Source: Apis mellifera (taxonomy: Eukaryota > Arthropoda > Insecta > Hymenoptera > Apidae). Taken from it: a stretch of 64,000 bases of DNA. Both the position numbers and the translations under genes were made by a program. Below are positions 11,501-26,325 of the stretch, piece after piece. The stretch spans positions 9,674,009-9,738,008 of the forward strand of contig NC_037648.1 of the NCBI RefSeq assembly GCF_003254395.2. The letters are read 5' to 3'. Within the stretch, counting starts at the first letter, position 1; each line of letters starts with the position of its first letter. The notes below the pieces were generated by a model. The model did no database searches and was not told where the DNA came from. It was given only the letters and a program-made list of their open reading frames with translations.

Positions 11501-14500
11501 TCTCGATTTTTCAACTTTCCTACCCGATGACGCAGCGCATCCTATGGCTGGAATTGGTTAATCTCGATTCTTCTCGAATTGTGGTATTTCTATATTTTTA
11601 ATGTATAACAAATATATCATTTCGAACGAAAGTTTCTCAATGATGAAAGGAACGATTCTAAGAAATTTCAAAATTCTGTAATCTGAGAAAGAATCGTGAT
11701 GGAGGACGTTAACAGTGACAGGAGACGAAGCGTGGAAAGAAATTATCAGGTAGAAATTGTGCGCGGCCACCACAGAGATATGTGGACGCGCAATAAAAGT
11801 CGGCATCCCCGTAAATTCACCTGTTACACACAGGCAACACTCGGTTAACACTTTAATCCGCATCCCGCATGCTTGGTGGAATTAACACGAGGAACAAACC
11901 GGCGACATATCGATCTTAATCGGCGAATTCTCGTTAGGAGGGAGATTTATTTACAAGATGGTTATATTAATTAAGTTTGAGAGAGTTTGGGTGGGTGAAT
12001 ATTTGTTGGTGAAAAAATTTTCGAACATACGTGGAAAATGATAATGTTAAATTTTTAAAATTTTTCCAAGTGTATCATACATACTTTTCGTACACGTATA
12101 TTTTTCTCTAATGTGGCTTTGGTCGAATTTATTCCAACTTTTTCCCTCCCTTTTTTTCTTTAATTTGAAAAATATTTTCGTTTATTTCAACGTCAAATAA
12201 ATATATTTTAGGCAAATCCGGCGTGACAGTCACCGATGCCAGCCGACATATATTTTTATGTTTATATATGATTGGATGGAGGAGAGACGTGGCTGCGAGT
12301 TTGTAATAACAGTAACGTAATGATAAATATATTTGTATAAACATTTCAAAACGCGAGGGAATGAAATAAATAAAAGGAGAAGGGGGAGGGAAAAAGCAAA
12401 GTTATTTAACGAGAGAATTTTAAGAAAATATCACATCAGTTGAAACGGAACTGTTGTAAACTTTGCTTTACTGACAATGAATCCAAATGATTTTATTTAT
12501 ATTTATATTTACTTACGTGATATACATGTGTAATTATACACTGTTTACGAGAACCGTGAATCATTATATTTATATTGCGTGCGATAATTTAAACGATACG
12601 AGATTCGTAATCCCGATAATTCGTGCAACGTTTATTAAACAATCGAGCTCGATTAATTATCCAATCTCCTCTTCGAGGAAACGATCTTTCCAGCCCCCCT
12701 TCCTTGCAAAACTCTGAAAAGAACAATGTCTGTCAATTAAATTAAATAAAGTCGTGGACTGAATTAAACGACGGTGAAAATAATCGTTGCTTCGTTATTC
12801 GTCGATTGCGTAATTTCCACCGAACAATATCTGCCAATTAATTAACCACATAAAACGAAAGCCTATCCAATTTTCTCTCGTCTCTTCCATATACTTTTTC
12901 TTTTTTTTTTTCTTAAAACTTCGCAAGAAAACTATCGAATCGAATAGAAAACTCTGATAAAACACTTTCTTCGATAATAATAATTTTAAAAATATCGAGT
13001 AATTGGAAATAAATTAATAAATAGATGATATCGATTAAACTTAAGATATTCTGTTCGAGGAGGAACAAACGGCTGAAACAATTTGGTTGAAGTGGATCTG
13101 TTCTTTCGATACGTTCCAAAGTTTGATTGAAAAATAGATTAAAAGAAGAAAGAAAGAAGGGAAGGAAGGAAGGAAGAAAGAAAGTGATAGGCGATACAGA
13201 ATCGCGTTATGCAACGCGAGGACACAAAGGTGTACACACAAGTTTAAGCAACAATATAATGGACAACGAAATTAATTTGTCGGCGCAATCAGGTTAATGT
13301 AATAATGCAGGACAAAGTAGACGTTAGCCCGTTAATTCAGAAGCTGGCTCAGAAGCGGAGAAAATTGGGTTAGCCTTTCGCTGATATTTTTATCAAATTA
13401 ACGCTTGCCTCGGTGTTCGCTACACGTTGAAACGAGCGGCTTAAATTAACGTCGCTGCATGTTTTTGCAATAGTTTTTTTTTTTTCTTATTCCCTTCTTT
13501 CTTGTTTTTCTCTTTCTCTTTCTCTTTTTTTTTGTAGCTCGATACACATACCATGACACGCATACGGGTTTAATGACGAGGAACGATAAACGAGATGGAT
13601 CGGTTTTGAGATACCTCGCTATTGGAAATTAATCAGTAGATGGTTAAACGTAACAATGGGTTGAGAAAAATTTTTTTCTAATAATATCTAAATAGAGAAA
13701 TGTCAATGTTAACATCAAAAAAGTCGAATTACGAAGAAAATTGTTATTAACATCGATATGGATCGAACCAGTAACAAAATTTGTTGGAAAGTTTTTTTAT
13801 AATTCGTATTAGATGAGAGGAATAATCTCAATTTTCAAATCCAGTTTTTCTCCTTTTCATTTTGAAGTTTCTTGATAGGAAAGTACGAGGAACAAGTGGT
13901 TATCATACGGTTCTCTAAATGGATACGACTTGTACCTTTATCTAAAATCTTACCTATAATAACCGAGATTGCAGTGTCCTCGATACTTTTATCCAGATTA
14001 TTCACTATTTCTAACTCGGAAATATTTAAATTTCATCGTCGCTTTAATTTATGGAAACAAACATTGATATTGTTGCTTCGTACATACAATTAGATATAAA
14101 AAAAAACTCTAACAATTTTTAATTTAATTTAATTGGAATATCGATATTAAAATAAAAACGTTGCTTTAAATTAATTAATTAAAAATCGCGTAAAACTTGG
14201 TTAAGTTATCAAACATACATATATATGATAATATAAAAAAAAAATAAAAAAGAATCTTCTCGGTTCCAAAATTCAAAATTCAATATGAACGATGGGGAAA
14301 TAATACAAAAAAAAAAGAGAGAGAGAAAAAAAATACGATATTTCCAAAAATTAAATTTACAAAATAAACCAATAAAAAAAATCTTTCCACCTCGAATGAA
14401 AATATTGCGCCGAGGCCAAACGCATATATAATATTTGAAAAAAGAGAGAAAAAAGAAAAAATTTCCAGCCATATCCGAACCACTTCGAAAACAGGAAAAA

Positions 14501-17500
14501 AAACATTGAAAAATTTACATTTCGAAATGTCGGATGGGTGTAACGTCGTCCCCTGAAAAAAATTGGAATCAGAAAAAAAAAAGAAAAAAGAAAAGAAAGG
14601 AAAACAATCCCTTTCACGAAACGGTGAACCGCGAATTTTTTTTACCTTCGACAAGGCTTTTCCACGGAACCGAGTTCCACGATGGATCGAATTTTAACGT
14701 CGGCGTCAACGTCATTAATGCCTATCAGCTGCCACCACCACCACCACCACCCCTCTTTTCATTCGATGTATCGATCGAGCACAGCCGAGCGGAGCCATTC
14801 GAATCCGTGGCTCGATAAACATAATGTCAATTAATCAGAGACATCCCGCCACGTGGAAACGCTCGTTTGTCTCCCCCGGGGCTACGGGGGAAAAAAACAC
14901 CCTTCTGAAACAGGACCCCGATAACGATTTGGGGGAGGGGATGCTAATTAAATTGCACGCTCCTTGCTCGACATCTCTGTCGCCGTATAAGCAGAGATCC
15001 GCGGTTAACGAAACAGAGAAATTATTCCCCCTCTATTATCTATCCAAGTAGACAAGTTCATTTTCAACAAAAGCTGGGACCGAGTTAGAGTTTGGATGAA
15101 CTTCTGTTCGATAAACGTACCTTGCCTCGATTGACTGCTGCGAGTTTTGAAAACATAATTTTCGAGAAGGGATTTTTGTCAATCGTGATTATGTGTTTTC
15201 CATTTTATGGATTTGTTTTTCTCTCTCTCTCCTATTTAATTTTCGATAATTGGAGGAAAAAGTGACACTGAGATCGCTGGAACTATGGAAAGATATATAA
15301 TTTATAAATTGGATTCAAATATTGGTATAAAGAATAATCTCAAGAAAAATCTTGTAGAACTATTTGATTTTGAATTTTTTTAACTCTTCCAAGGAATTGC
15401 ATTCGATTTTTAAAATTGGTGGATGGATTTTTACTATTCCCTTGAACGTGAAGAGATATTAAACGGGAAGCAAACAAGTAAATCGAGAGAACGAGCGGTC
15501 AAAAAACAAGGAGATGGACGAGATTTCCAAAATAAAAAAAGAAACAGTAGATTAATCCGCAATTGGATTCCTCCTGGCTCGGCAGGAAAGAGAAATAATG
15601 CGAGCGGAAACACGTCGAAGCGAACAATTTTCAATCGTTCGTTTGAATGGCCCATTAAAGCCGAAAACTGGAAATGAAAAACAAAAAGGAAGAACGAGTG
15701 TTAAAAAAAAAAAAAAGAACGAATTTCGTTGCGAAATGATAAATACAACGCGTCGGAGATGCTTTTCCCCTTTTTCAGACAAAGGGAGACACATTCTCGA
15801 TCATTTTTGCATGTATACCCCAATAAATAATAAAGGGATAGTGGAAAATAATTTATTATTTATAAAAAGAAAAAAAAGATCAATCGATTTCCACTTTCAA
15901 CGATGTAAAATTTTTGAGAAAATAATAATATAATCGTCTTGTTGGACTAAAAAAAGAAATCGTCGAGCTTTTCTCTCGTTGAATAAAAATATTGGGAAAC
16001 AAGGATCGAGATCGTTTCTAAAAAAGATAAACAAAAATTGTACAAAGAGATATAGATCATTTTTGAAAATATATTTCTTCAACTTATATCCCGATCAATT
16101 CTACGATTATACAATCAATATAAACAGTTATTTGTATCGAGTATCGAAGACAGGTATATTTAATGCAAAGTAGGTTACTTAAGCTCGCAAGAAGTTATTC
16201 TTTCTTTCTTTCCTTCTTTTTTTCCTTTTTTTTCTTTCACAGTTTACGTTATCATCCAGTTTACCGTGGAAAAGTTATCTTCACGCAACGTTTCCTCTAT
16301 TTATAGAGAATTATAACAGTCGTTGTTGTTTTCTCCTATCGAACGGTCGTCGACGCCCATAAAAATAAACATCCCCCATCCTATTTTTAAGTACACAAGG
16401 AAAAACCAATTTTAAAACGTTATTAACAGGGAGAGGAGGGGGAGGGTTATCAACCGGCGCGCGTTGTTTCGAACGCGCGGTATGGGAAAAAAGTGAAAGC
16501 CGGGCGAGAATCGATTACCTTTAATAATCGCGTGCCGCCCATTCTGACATCCGTTCGCCCGAATAATTGTGCAATTAAAAGGGAAAAATCTCGATTTTCA
16601 ACGGAACGCCGCCGCGTAATAATAAATCCCTCCAACAATACAACAAATTTTATCATTAAAAAACATATTATTCACGCCTCTCTCTCGACGTTACATTACT
16701 CTGGCAGTACTTTAAACGTGTTACACGTGTTGTTATCACACAAAAGATACTGTGAATATATGAATCTTGTCTTGCATCACGAAAGAAGATAATTGAAACT
16801 CGAAAAATTTGATTTGATTCGTCGAGACGATTTGTATTAATCTGTTTCAATGTCAAAATTTTAGTTCTTGTTGAGAATTAACTTCAAAGTGGTGATAGTA
16901 ACAGGTGGTGAAAGAAACCTTGTATCGGTTTCGCCAATTTCGTTATTTCTAAAGTTCCAATATCCGATCTATCTTAGATCTGTAATGAAAGATTTGGGAC
17001 GTTGTTGAAACAATTGTAATACTTTGGCGATCGACGACGCTTTGAAACGCTTAGCTAGCTAGGATTAACAAAGAAAAACATTGACGAATATATAGCTCGA
17101 GCAATTTCACAGATATAGAAAATATCTCCTCGATTCATTCGATTCGAATTATAAATTAAACCTAAAAGAACAAATTCGTACGGTTTTTCACTCGACTATC
17201 GATTAAGAGTCGTAGAAATAAATTTCGAGCGATCTGGCCGAAAACGCGGAGGGGCAGAGGAGGAACAGCGCGTTTAAACGGCGCGGACCAACAATTCGGA
17301 GTGCCATTCTCATCTGAACAAGCATCTCTGGACGAACAATGGCAGGCGAGGAGCGCCATTCAACCACCAAACGTGCGTTTATCAGCGTGGATCGTATTAT
17401 AATCTTTCGGGCGTACAACAATCCTGGAACAACAAACAGCCTCTTTCTTGGGTGTCGCGATTCTCTTGCCGGCAAAAAACTCCCTCTTCTTGTCTACTAT

Positions 17501-17970
17501 ATATATATATATACACTCTGCGTCGATAATTAATTTACCAAAACTTTCCTGCCAACCCTTGGAGATGAAAGGCGTCGTGTCGTGAAAGGATTGTGCAAGG
17601 GTCGAGGATTCTAGGAGCGGGATCATAAAGTAGATTCTTGGACGAGGTGATACTTATTGGAGGATGCACTTTGATCAAAGTTGCGAGGATGTTTGATGGA
17701 TGCTCAGGATGCCTTTCTATTTGCATATCCTTATATCCTATGATTAAATTTTGCCCATGTATCGTTGATACATGTTCCAAGATTTTCTTTATCCTGTATT
17801 ATAACGATATATTACAATTCTATTCTATTCTTCCGTCAAAAATCGAGGATTCGCTGTTCTCAAAGCTTCATCGAGCATCATACCATCCTAACACAAGCTT
17901 AAAGTTTAAAGTTTCGCTTTAACCCGAAATTCCCTCGAAGATGATACGTTTCGAATAAGGAAAGAGTGGA
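8530..17970. other. Non-coding stretch, no gene supported
   Basis: Mixed A+T-rich DNA with pyrimidine tracts (13475-13535, 16199-16240) and a strongly A-rich + strand at 14220-14600. There is a (CCA)n run near 14733 and a G-rich motif at 10868. A CAG|GTAAGA donor-like site at 10301 has no coding frame beside it. Frames of 60-135 codons reflect composition. Confidence 0.55.
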
Positions 17971-17977
17971 AGATCAA

Positions 17978-18510
17978 GTGGAAAAACAATCGGATGAAAT
18001 TCTTTTCTTCACAACGGTTTCTCCCTTGAATTCAGAAAAGTCTATGTGACGTTAGAAGCTATTTTCTTTGATCCAGAACGTTGGAAGAATCTTTGGATAA
18101 ACGAAGGGAAGTGGAAAAACAATCGGATGAAATTATTTTCTTCACAACGGTTTCTCCCTTGAATTCAGAAAAGTCTATGTGACGTTAGAAGCTATTTTCT
18201 TTGATCCAGAACGTTGGAAGAACCTTTGGATAAACGAAGGGAAGTGGAAAAAGAATCGGATGAAATTCTTTTCTTCACAACGGTTTCTCCTTGAATTCAG
18301 AAAAGTCTATGTGACGAGTGAACTAAGCTATTTTCTTTGATCCAGAACGTTGGAAGAACCTTTGGATAAACGAAGGGAAGTGGAAAAAGAATCGGATGAA
18401 ATTATTTTCTTCACAACGGTCTCTCCCTTGAATTCAGAAAAGTCTATGTGACGTTAGAAGCTATTTTCTTTTATCCAGAACGTTGGAAGAACCTTTGGAT
18501 AAACGAAGGC
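17978..18510 (+). repeat. 133-bp tandem repeat, four copies
   Basis: Each unit starts GTGGAAAAACAATCGGATG or a one-base variant, at 17978, 18111, 18244 and 18380. Each contains TTCTTCACAACGG, CCTTGAATTCAGAAAAG, CTATGTGACG and CCAGAACGTTGGAAGAA. Copies are nearly identical. The third lacks one C before TTGAATTC and carries a short insertion after TGTGACG (GAGTGAACTAA in place of TTAGAA), giving a 136-bp spacing. The array ends at AAACGAAGGC. The period is not a multiple of three and no frame runs through it, so it is a minisatellite rather than a repeated protein domain. Confidence 0.95.
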
Positions 18511-20204
18511 GATTAAAGCGATTATGGATTGACGATAGGATGTTACTATGGGAAAGTGTCGGGTTATGTGTCGAGCGTTTGAATTACATTTTGTTGTATA
18601 CCGCGAATTGATTCCGTGACAGAGTAGTTTCGTCCCGGTAATCTGGCATTAATTTAACGCGACTATAGTAACCGCCGTTTTCGATTGTGCCTCGATTGTG
18701 TAACGCGTTCGCAGTTTGTCGGAGGATCGATGAATTATCTATTTTACAGGTGTATGTACACGCGCGCGCGTGGTAACATCGCGATTGACCTTTTCTTGAT
18801 AATCGATGCGATATAATAGGATGTTAATGTCATCATTCGATAAAGGGTGAATTTTCGGGATGAAATTTTCAATGTAATATCATCGTATTCCCAGGGGAAT
18901 ACATTTTTGGCCCGTTCGTTGATAATCGATCGAGGATAAAAATCTGATAGAAATATTATTTTACTGTTTTTGAAAATATTGCCATTTCCTTTTTTTTTAA
19001 CACTGTTCAAATTTATTATATTCGCTATTAATCGTAAAATAAAATTCGTGAAAAGGAAAGAAAGATACGTACAATATTCTGGCAGAAAAATTTAGAAGGA
19101 ATGTCATCAATAATACTAATCGAAGAGAGAGTAAATTGAAAAAAATTTTATATTATCTTAGAAAGAACAGAGACAACTGTTTGGAACATTTTCTCTAAGC
19201 CATCTTGCAAATTTTATGTAATTTCAAATCTTGGAAGATTTATCAAACGCGATTCACTTTCAACGAGGTATATTCCATTCCCCCAATTTTGCTCTTAGCT
19301 CGTTCGAGTTGCAGAATTCAAAGAGCGTATCGAATTATGCGGCAATAATACCATCAGCCTTCTTTGACTCGTCAAGTGCAACGATCATACCTCTCATTTC
19401 CTTTCAAACGTATCGTTATAATTTTCTTGAAAAATGTTTAGCTTGACAATCGTTATTTTGGAGGAATTTTTGATTTTCTTTCTGTAAATAATAATTCAAA
19501 ATATATATTCCAGCTTTTTTCTTTTAAAATTTATCCACTCGAAAGATTATCCCTCGCGGAAATTACTATGGCGCGCTATAATTAAATGCACAATGAGAAT
19601 AGTTTCATCCCCAATTCACAGGAGACTGTAATTGCGTTTCGGCATAATTATTTAACGATTGCATTAGACCCGCATCAAACTTGCTCCGGGAACGTTCGCT
19701 TCGACCTCCTCTTCCGCCAACACTATCGATCTATCGTAATTTTCCATGATTCTTTAAACGCGCCACTCGATCGATACCCCATCCAATATTTCCCCTTTTC
19801 GTTTGTTCCCTTCCACCAACCCTTTTACACCTTTCCAAACAAATTGTAAAACGTTCGAATTCGTTTTCCACTCCAGAAATATGATCCAAGACGATTCCCT
19901 CTCCAAAATCCACAAAACGTACGATTATAAATACCACATTCACACAGGAAGAGTGTAAAAAACTAAAACAAAACCCTTCCTTTCCCTCAAGAAGAAGAGA
20001 AAAATAAACTAAAACCTCGGTGGAAACGCGCACACCCTCGTCGTTGACCCCCCGCACGTCCATTGACCCCATAAAACACAGTATAATCGTAGCGGAGGAT
20101 GTTGGTTCATGGGACATGGCACCCTCTAATTCAGCGAATTACGGGGCGAACAAAGAGCGGGGCGGAAATAGAACGGAGGGAGAGGCGAAGAATTATTAAA
20201 GACC

Positions 20205-20222
20205 CCCTCCTGAAAAGGAGGG
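20205..20222. other. Short GC-rich hairpin
   Basis: CCCTCCT and AGGAGGG flank a GAAA tetraloop in a GC-rich block (20100-20420) that also has a (GTC)5 run near 20385. Confidence 0.85.
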
Positions 20223-23200
20223 CCCCTCCTCTCTCCCGTTCCACAACCGCCTCGCGAGAAGAAGGGGGAGGGGTGAAAAGGAACCGAAACGGTGGTAGCA
20301 CCGACGGCCACGCCTAGTTGCCACCTAGAGAGGCCGAAAGCCGAAAGGCGGAGGGGAGGGGAGGTGGTTGCAGCGCGTAAATCGCGTCGTCGTCGTCGTC
20401 TAATTCCAAATAATTCTCGCGCCCACCTCGACGAGGCACCCTCCACCGAAAACCGACCCTCTAAATGCTCTTACTTCACTGGGGGGGAATGGATATGGGT
20501 CTGGGTTGGGCGGTGGTTGCTCGAGATGCTCCGTGCAGATGCTGCAAATCATCGAGACAAAACAGTCGTTGCTCTATAAAGTTTGCCGCCATTCTCTCTT
20601 CCTCTTTCTCTGTTGATCCCTTCTCGCTTCTGGGACACTGGGTCGAGGGTTAATTGAGGAGAACGATTTTTGCAACGGTTAATGGAAATTTTTCTCGTGA
20701 TTAATTATTGCCTTTTTACTTTTCGTGTGTTTTAGATTTAGTAGAATTTTAATTGTACGCTTTTTTTACGTTGTAACGTAAAATTGTACGCCTGGAAACT
20801 TCATTGATGATCTCTGATCGATCAGAGTCAAGGTTATTTGCTCGTGAAACGGGGATAATTAACCATTGAAAACACGGTTAAACTCGCTCTGACGTATCAA
20901 CGGTGAATCTGAATTATACGATACCTTGTTAATGACGAAATATCAACGTGATGTCGTGCGGGAAATTTAAATTTTAAATCGTTCGCCAATATTTAATCAA
21001 ACAAATTGAAAATTTGTTCCTTTTTTTTTAAAAACAATCGGATTAAATCATTGTAACGCGGGAGAAATTTAAATCCTACGTATCTTATATTTTCCATATA
21101 ATGTTTGTTACATTCCCTGTTAATACAAAAATTTTCTCGATGAGTGACTTTACACGTATAGCCGTAAACTTTTTTAATCTAAAAGAGAAGAAGGGATATT
21201 CGATTCTTAAATAACGTCAAAGAACTCGATATATCTGCATAAAAGTGAGCAGCACAGTTTCCCTATAACTATAAATCGTAAATTTATCTTGCCGGTATAT
21301 TAGCTCCACGATCATTTACGTAATCGATCTTTTGTAAACAAGAAGTTTATAACACGTTTCTCGTGGCGAAGCTCGGTTACGTTACTTTGGGGCAACAAAT
21401 CATTTCTTCCCCTGCACCAAGTATATATATACATATATACGAGTACATTTCGAATGGAATGAAATCGAGGACACCATAAATTTATTTTCGACTGGTGCAC
21501 TAATCTGGGCATCAAATGTTGGGCTGCAAACATTTCGTTGAATAACGATATTTCGATTATTGTCCAAATCTTTGTTTTCTAAAGTTAACGATCCAACGAT
21601 TCCATGAATAATTAATTCTTGCAGATATTTCGATTTATTTTTAAGTAAATATTTGGCGGCTCCAAATGCGATATGATTTAAAATATTTTGGTAAAAAACA
21701 AATCTGTATTAGCAAACGTGTATACGTGTCTCGTGGTTGGGACATAATTTAACAGAGGAAGAGATGAACAATGATACTCCCGAGGACGAGATCCACATCC
21801 AGTAGCAACAATTTCCCCCATTAATAAATTACGTCTCCGCGAATAGAAATTATCTTGACAAACTGGCGCGATTAATTCGCTACTGATAACTAGGGGGTGG
21901 TGCAGCAAGCCGAGTAAAATGATAATTTTAATTATTAATTACGGTGTTCCCGTGGACGAGGAGAGAGACCGTACACTGACAACCAGATAAAGTGGCCATC
22001 TTAAAATTTAACACGTCATTAATCTAAGTTAAGACTCAAATTTTCGAACAAAACCGCCTAACTCTTTCCTTCTTAAAAAAACTTCTTAAACCCCCTGTTA
22101 AATTTAATCAACGATTCTCCATACGTTTCTCGAGGATACGGTCTTTTGCAGATAATTTTGCAATTTCGAAATATCGAGTTTAATTCAGCGTGTCTGGCTT
22201 TCGAGACCCGAAAGCCTCTCCCCAGCCCCGTGACCTAAATTCCAGGGAAAAAATTCCCCGTAACTTCGCAACAACGGGGGTTGTTACAACGCAGAAACTT
22301 GGCGGAATGTTTCTACGGTTAATAAAGGCAGTTACGCAGTGACAAATGTTCCCCAGCGGCGATCCTCCTAAAACTAAAAACTTCTCCGCCAAATTTCACG
22401 CCCCGTCAATTAACTCGCTCGAATATCGATCGAATCCTTTATCTTATCCCCTCAAATATTCATTCAAATGTCCCTCCTCTCAAAAATCTCGAGAATCCTT
22501 TCCTTTTCCAGCTCCTTTTCCGTGCATCTTCAGAGGATGATCGTTGCAAGGTTGGACGCGTCGAATTCGAGGAACACGGGAGGGTGGTTCCTCGAAGAAA
22601 GGGGCTTCTCTCTCTTTTTTTTTATATATATATGGTGGACAAAGTGGTGAAAGGCTGCTCCCTCCGTCGTTCATGCCTCGTTTCAACACCCGCCTGCCAA
22701 AGCGGCGCATACCTCCGGGGAGAATCCCGCCGTTTGATCTTCCATGTCCGACAGTGGCTCCCCGTCTCGACCATGGGAATGGATCGTGCTTGTAAACGCC
22801 AGACAAAGCGAGAGATATTTCCCTCCCTTGTCTACGAGGAGAGAGAAAGAGAGAGGCACCTGTCCAGAGACAGTATTATGCTTTTTTAGTCGCAATAAGC
22901 GTGAATTGGGGAGGGAAGAATGGAAAATTCTGCTTATCGGCGATACGGGGGTTGGAAAAATGAAGCTCACCTCGGGCGAATGTATGAAGCGAGTCGAAAA
23001 GTGTCGCGTTTGTTCGCGAGCACGAGCTTGTTTAAAAGGGGGAGGGATTTAGATAAGTGAATTTTATATTCGAATGCTTGCTCTCGGGGACGTTTTCGAG
23101 GAGGAGGGTGATTGTGAGAAAGTTTAAACTTTCATCGAGCTGCCTTTTACCTGTTTTCGGGCGTTTATTCCGGGAGAGGAAATTGAACGAGGGATCGAAG

Positions 23201-25529
23201 AATAGGAATTGTTCGGGAATAATAAAAGGGAGATTAATTTTTAAACTAGCCTTCTTTCGTTTCCCGTTTATTTTATTCATTCCTCTATTCCATCATTTTT
23301 ATTAACCTATCCAATTTTAACTCTAAAAAACTAATTGCCTCTCGTACTGAAATCTATTTATAGAATAAATATATAAATAAACGTTGTGTCTGGCGGATTA
23401 TTGGTGGTCGAGTAGAGCGGTTTGGATCGAAACGCGCTCGCCAGAATTGGCGGAAGAATCGTGGAGGCGGAAAATCTGGTGGAAACACGAGTGGTATTAT
23501 GCTATTATAAATCGGTGGCCGAAGGAACGAAATGAGTGGAACGAAGATGGGGGGGGTAATGGTCGCATAGATTTTGGAACCTTAGAATCGAGGGATGGGT
23601 TGGAGTTGGCACACGAGATCCCTCGTATGTTAATAACTGTGGAGTGTGTAAGAGCTTTTATGGGGGAGAAGAGTGGCTTTTTCTGCGGAGAGGCACGAGA
23701 TTTGTCACGGTCAAGATTTCCATTCGGTGAATTTACGATGATCGAAATAATTAATGTACCAACACGATTCGATATTTTATTGATTTAATTGATGAATGAA
23801 AAAGTAGTTTCAGGATCAGAAATATCGAAAATTGTTTCTTTTGTTGGCGAGGAATTGAGGCTAAGAACAAAGAGAACTCTTCGAGAAAGTTGGCGGACCT
23901 TGCCAACATCTGCTCCGGCCAGGTGACCACCTCAGAGATACGAATCTTTGAAGGATTGACCGTCTGTTATGCCTACTGTATTTTAGAGTATTCGTTTATA
24001 TATATGTGTATGTATTATTCGAGGTACAAAACCTGATTTGAAATTATGGCTTCTCCTTTCGTAACTCTCGTAGTCAACTTCGTAATTTCTTAAATAGAAA
24101 CAATTGATCAAAATTTACGATTTAATAATTTATACGAAGAAAATTTTTAGAATGCAATAAATTTTTCGCACGGACGATATCTGCTTTGGAGGAAATTATA
24201 AAAAATAAAATTTCTATATTTTCACGACCACAGTCAAAAATCTACAATTTTCAATCATCGATGGAATCGCTGTTTCCGATCCCTTCGACGCTTTTCCACC
24301 TTGAAAAACGTAACCATGAAGCGATATAAATTGATGAAAATTTCACGCCTCGTGGAAAAGTCATTGGAAGAGAGAAAGAGAGCATCGAAATGGCGATGAT
24401 CGTTCAACGGGATGTGGATGTGAAATTAAATTCTGGCCCGTTGTTCGAAACGAGCCGAGCGAAAAACGCGATGCCAAAGAGGAGGCCAGTAATCGGAAAC
24501 GACTTCCATAATCTCTGATCGTAAAAATGTTATATAAAAAAAAAAAATTCGACGCAAAACAATATTTTCTGATCTCGATCGATTTCTTTATTCATCATTA
24601 AAGCAATATTCTTGCAACTACATTTAATTACTCTACATCCTGTTCAAAATATTCTTGCTTTTCCTCCAATTATATTATTCAGATATAAGATAACAAAGAC
24701 GAGAAACAAAAAAATAACTTTAAAATACAAATCCCGATGAATTCAGATTCATTAATCGAAAAACGCGATCTTTGATCGGATTCCCCCTTTTCTCGTCTCA
24801 TCTCATCTTCCCCGATCGATAGAGGAAATATTTTTTATGCAGTTGGAAAGAATGGGCCCATAAAAATATCTCTCTCAACCGATAGTCGATAAAAAAAATA
24901 TCCCATTTAGATCGAAGAAACATCTTTCCTTTTCCCCGATCGATCGTAACGTTTAATTCAATCGTGAAAATATTCTCCTCCTCGAGGAGACATCGCGCTT
25001 AACCCAATCATAGAAATATTCTTCTCCTCCCGTCGTTGGAAGAAAGAAAATATTCTTCCCGAATCGATCGGGGAAACACCGGTTTTCAATCGGCCGGAGA
25101 ATGGAATATTCGATCGATCGAGGATATTCCCTTTCTCGTAATCGATTCGAGAAACTATCTCCACCATAGGAGAAAATGTTCCAAGGTGCAATTATTCGAT
25201 TTCGCGCGGAGAATGTGTTGGACGATTTGCATCATAGAATGTTAAGAAGTTATCTCAAAATCGGCCATTTTGCCGATTTATAATAAATTAATAAATCTGA
25301 CTAATTGGAAAAAGTGTCGAATTTATTATTATCGAAAAGGTAAATTGGAGAAGAAGAAAAATCATCTTTTCGAAATTTTTTAAAGTTTAATCTACCTGTA
25401 TCCGAGATGCATGGATAATCCTGTTCTACCTCAGAATATGAATTATTTATCTACAATTCGAATCTACGAGCAAAATGCTTTTCTATGCGGGATAACGTTG
25501 TTTTAAATTCACGACCATTTGTCATACAA

Positions 25530-25532
<3 letters not shown>

Positions 25533-25563
<31 letters not shown>
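25533..25563. repeat. (TA)n microsatellite
   Basis: About fifteen uninterrupted TA units lie in A+T-rich non-coding DNA. Confidence 0.97.
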
Positions 25564-25565
<2 letters not shown>

Positions 25566-26297
25566 AGATAGAGACGTGTGAATTTTTTTTTTACGTGTCC
25601 CTGATAGTTCGTCAATAAAACAATTTTGAAATAAACTTTTGAAAACTTGTCGATACGAAACAAATTGTCACCATAGAGAACTTCAATATCGTCCCTTTTG
25701 TCACAAACAGCTGATATTCCCCTCAGAATGATATCGATGAGAATATGAAATCAGTTTCCAATGATATTTAATAATTTTTTTTTTAATGTCTAAAATCGTA
25801 TAATCAATATCATCGAAGAAGAATATTTATAATAATTGGAATCTCTGGAAATCGTGTCACGAATATCCTCCCTCCCCGAGGATACTCGTAAAAATCATTA
25901 AGAAGAGAGATTTTTAAATTCGAGGACGCTAAAAAAAACTCGTGTGAAATCTGAACCCTGAAAAATCACATTTCTGGAAATCGTTAAATTTATATTTGAT
26001 TAGGGGAGGGATAAAATATCGCTCGGAATCGTGGTCCAAAGTCGTTAACCGACATCGGTAAACACCTTTAATCCCTGACCAAAATCCAATAACAGCCGAC
26101 ATATCTCCAGGATTAGTTAACCTTGCTGATGACTTCGATAAGCAGATCCGCATTTGAGACGCGGAGCAACATATGATATTGGAACAGCTGATCTACTTAA
26201 ACGCGTCGATGGCCGGGTTTGTGCCAGCACAAATTTCACCACGCGAAAATCCCTAGGCGGCAAAGTCAGCTAAGATTCGAAACATTTAGTCAGAGCG

Positions 26298-26325
26298 TAT
26301 ATGTATGTATATATATATATATATG

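Noticed and set aside
14280..14654. 124-codon Phe-rich minus-strand frame
   Set aside because: It comes from A-rich sequence on the plus strand; hydrophobicity is a composition artefact.
17535..17780. 81-codon minus-strand frame with ATG
   Set aside because: It covers short internally repetitive GGATG-rich sequence next to the 133-bp array; no coding signal.
22918..22980. Translation LLIGDTGVGKM, resembling the Rab GTPase P-loop
   Set aside because: The residue after GK is Met instead of Ser/Thr, the flanking translation (for example TSGECMKR) does not match a Rab G domain, and the frame stops soon after. A chance match.
23384..23788. 134-codon Trp/Glu-rich frame
   Set aside because: No ATG near the start, unusual Trp content, no splice context and no recognised motif.
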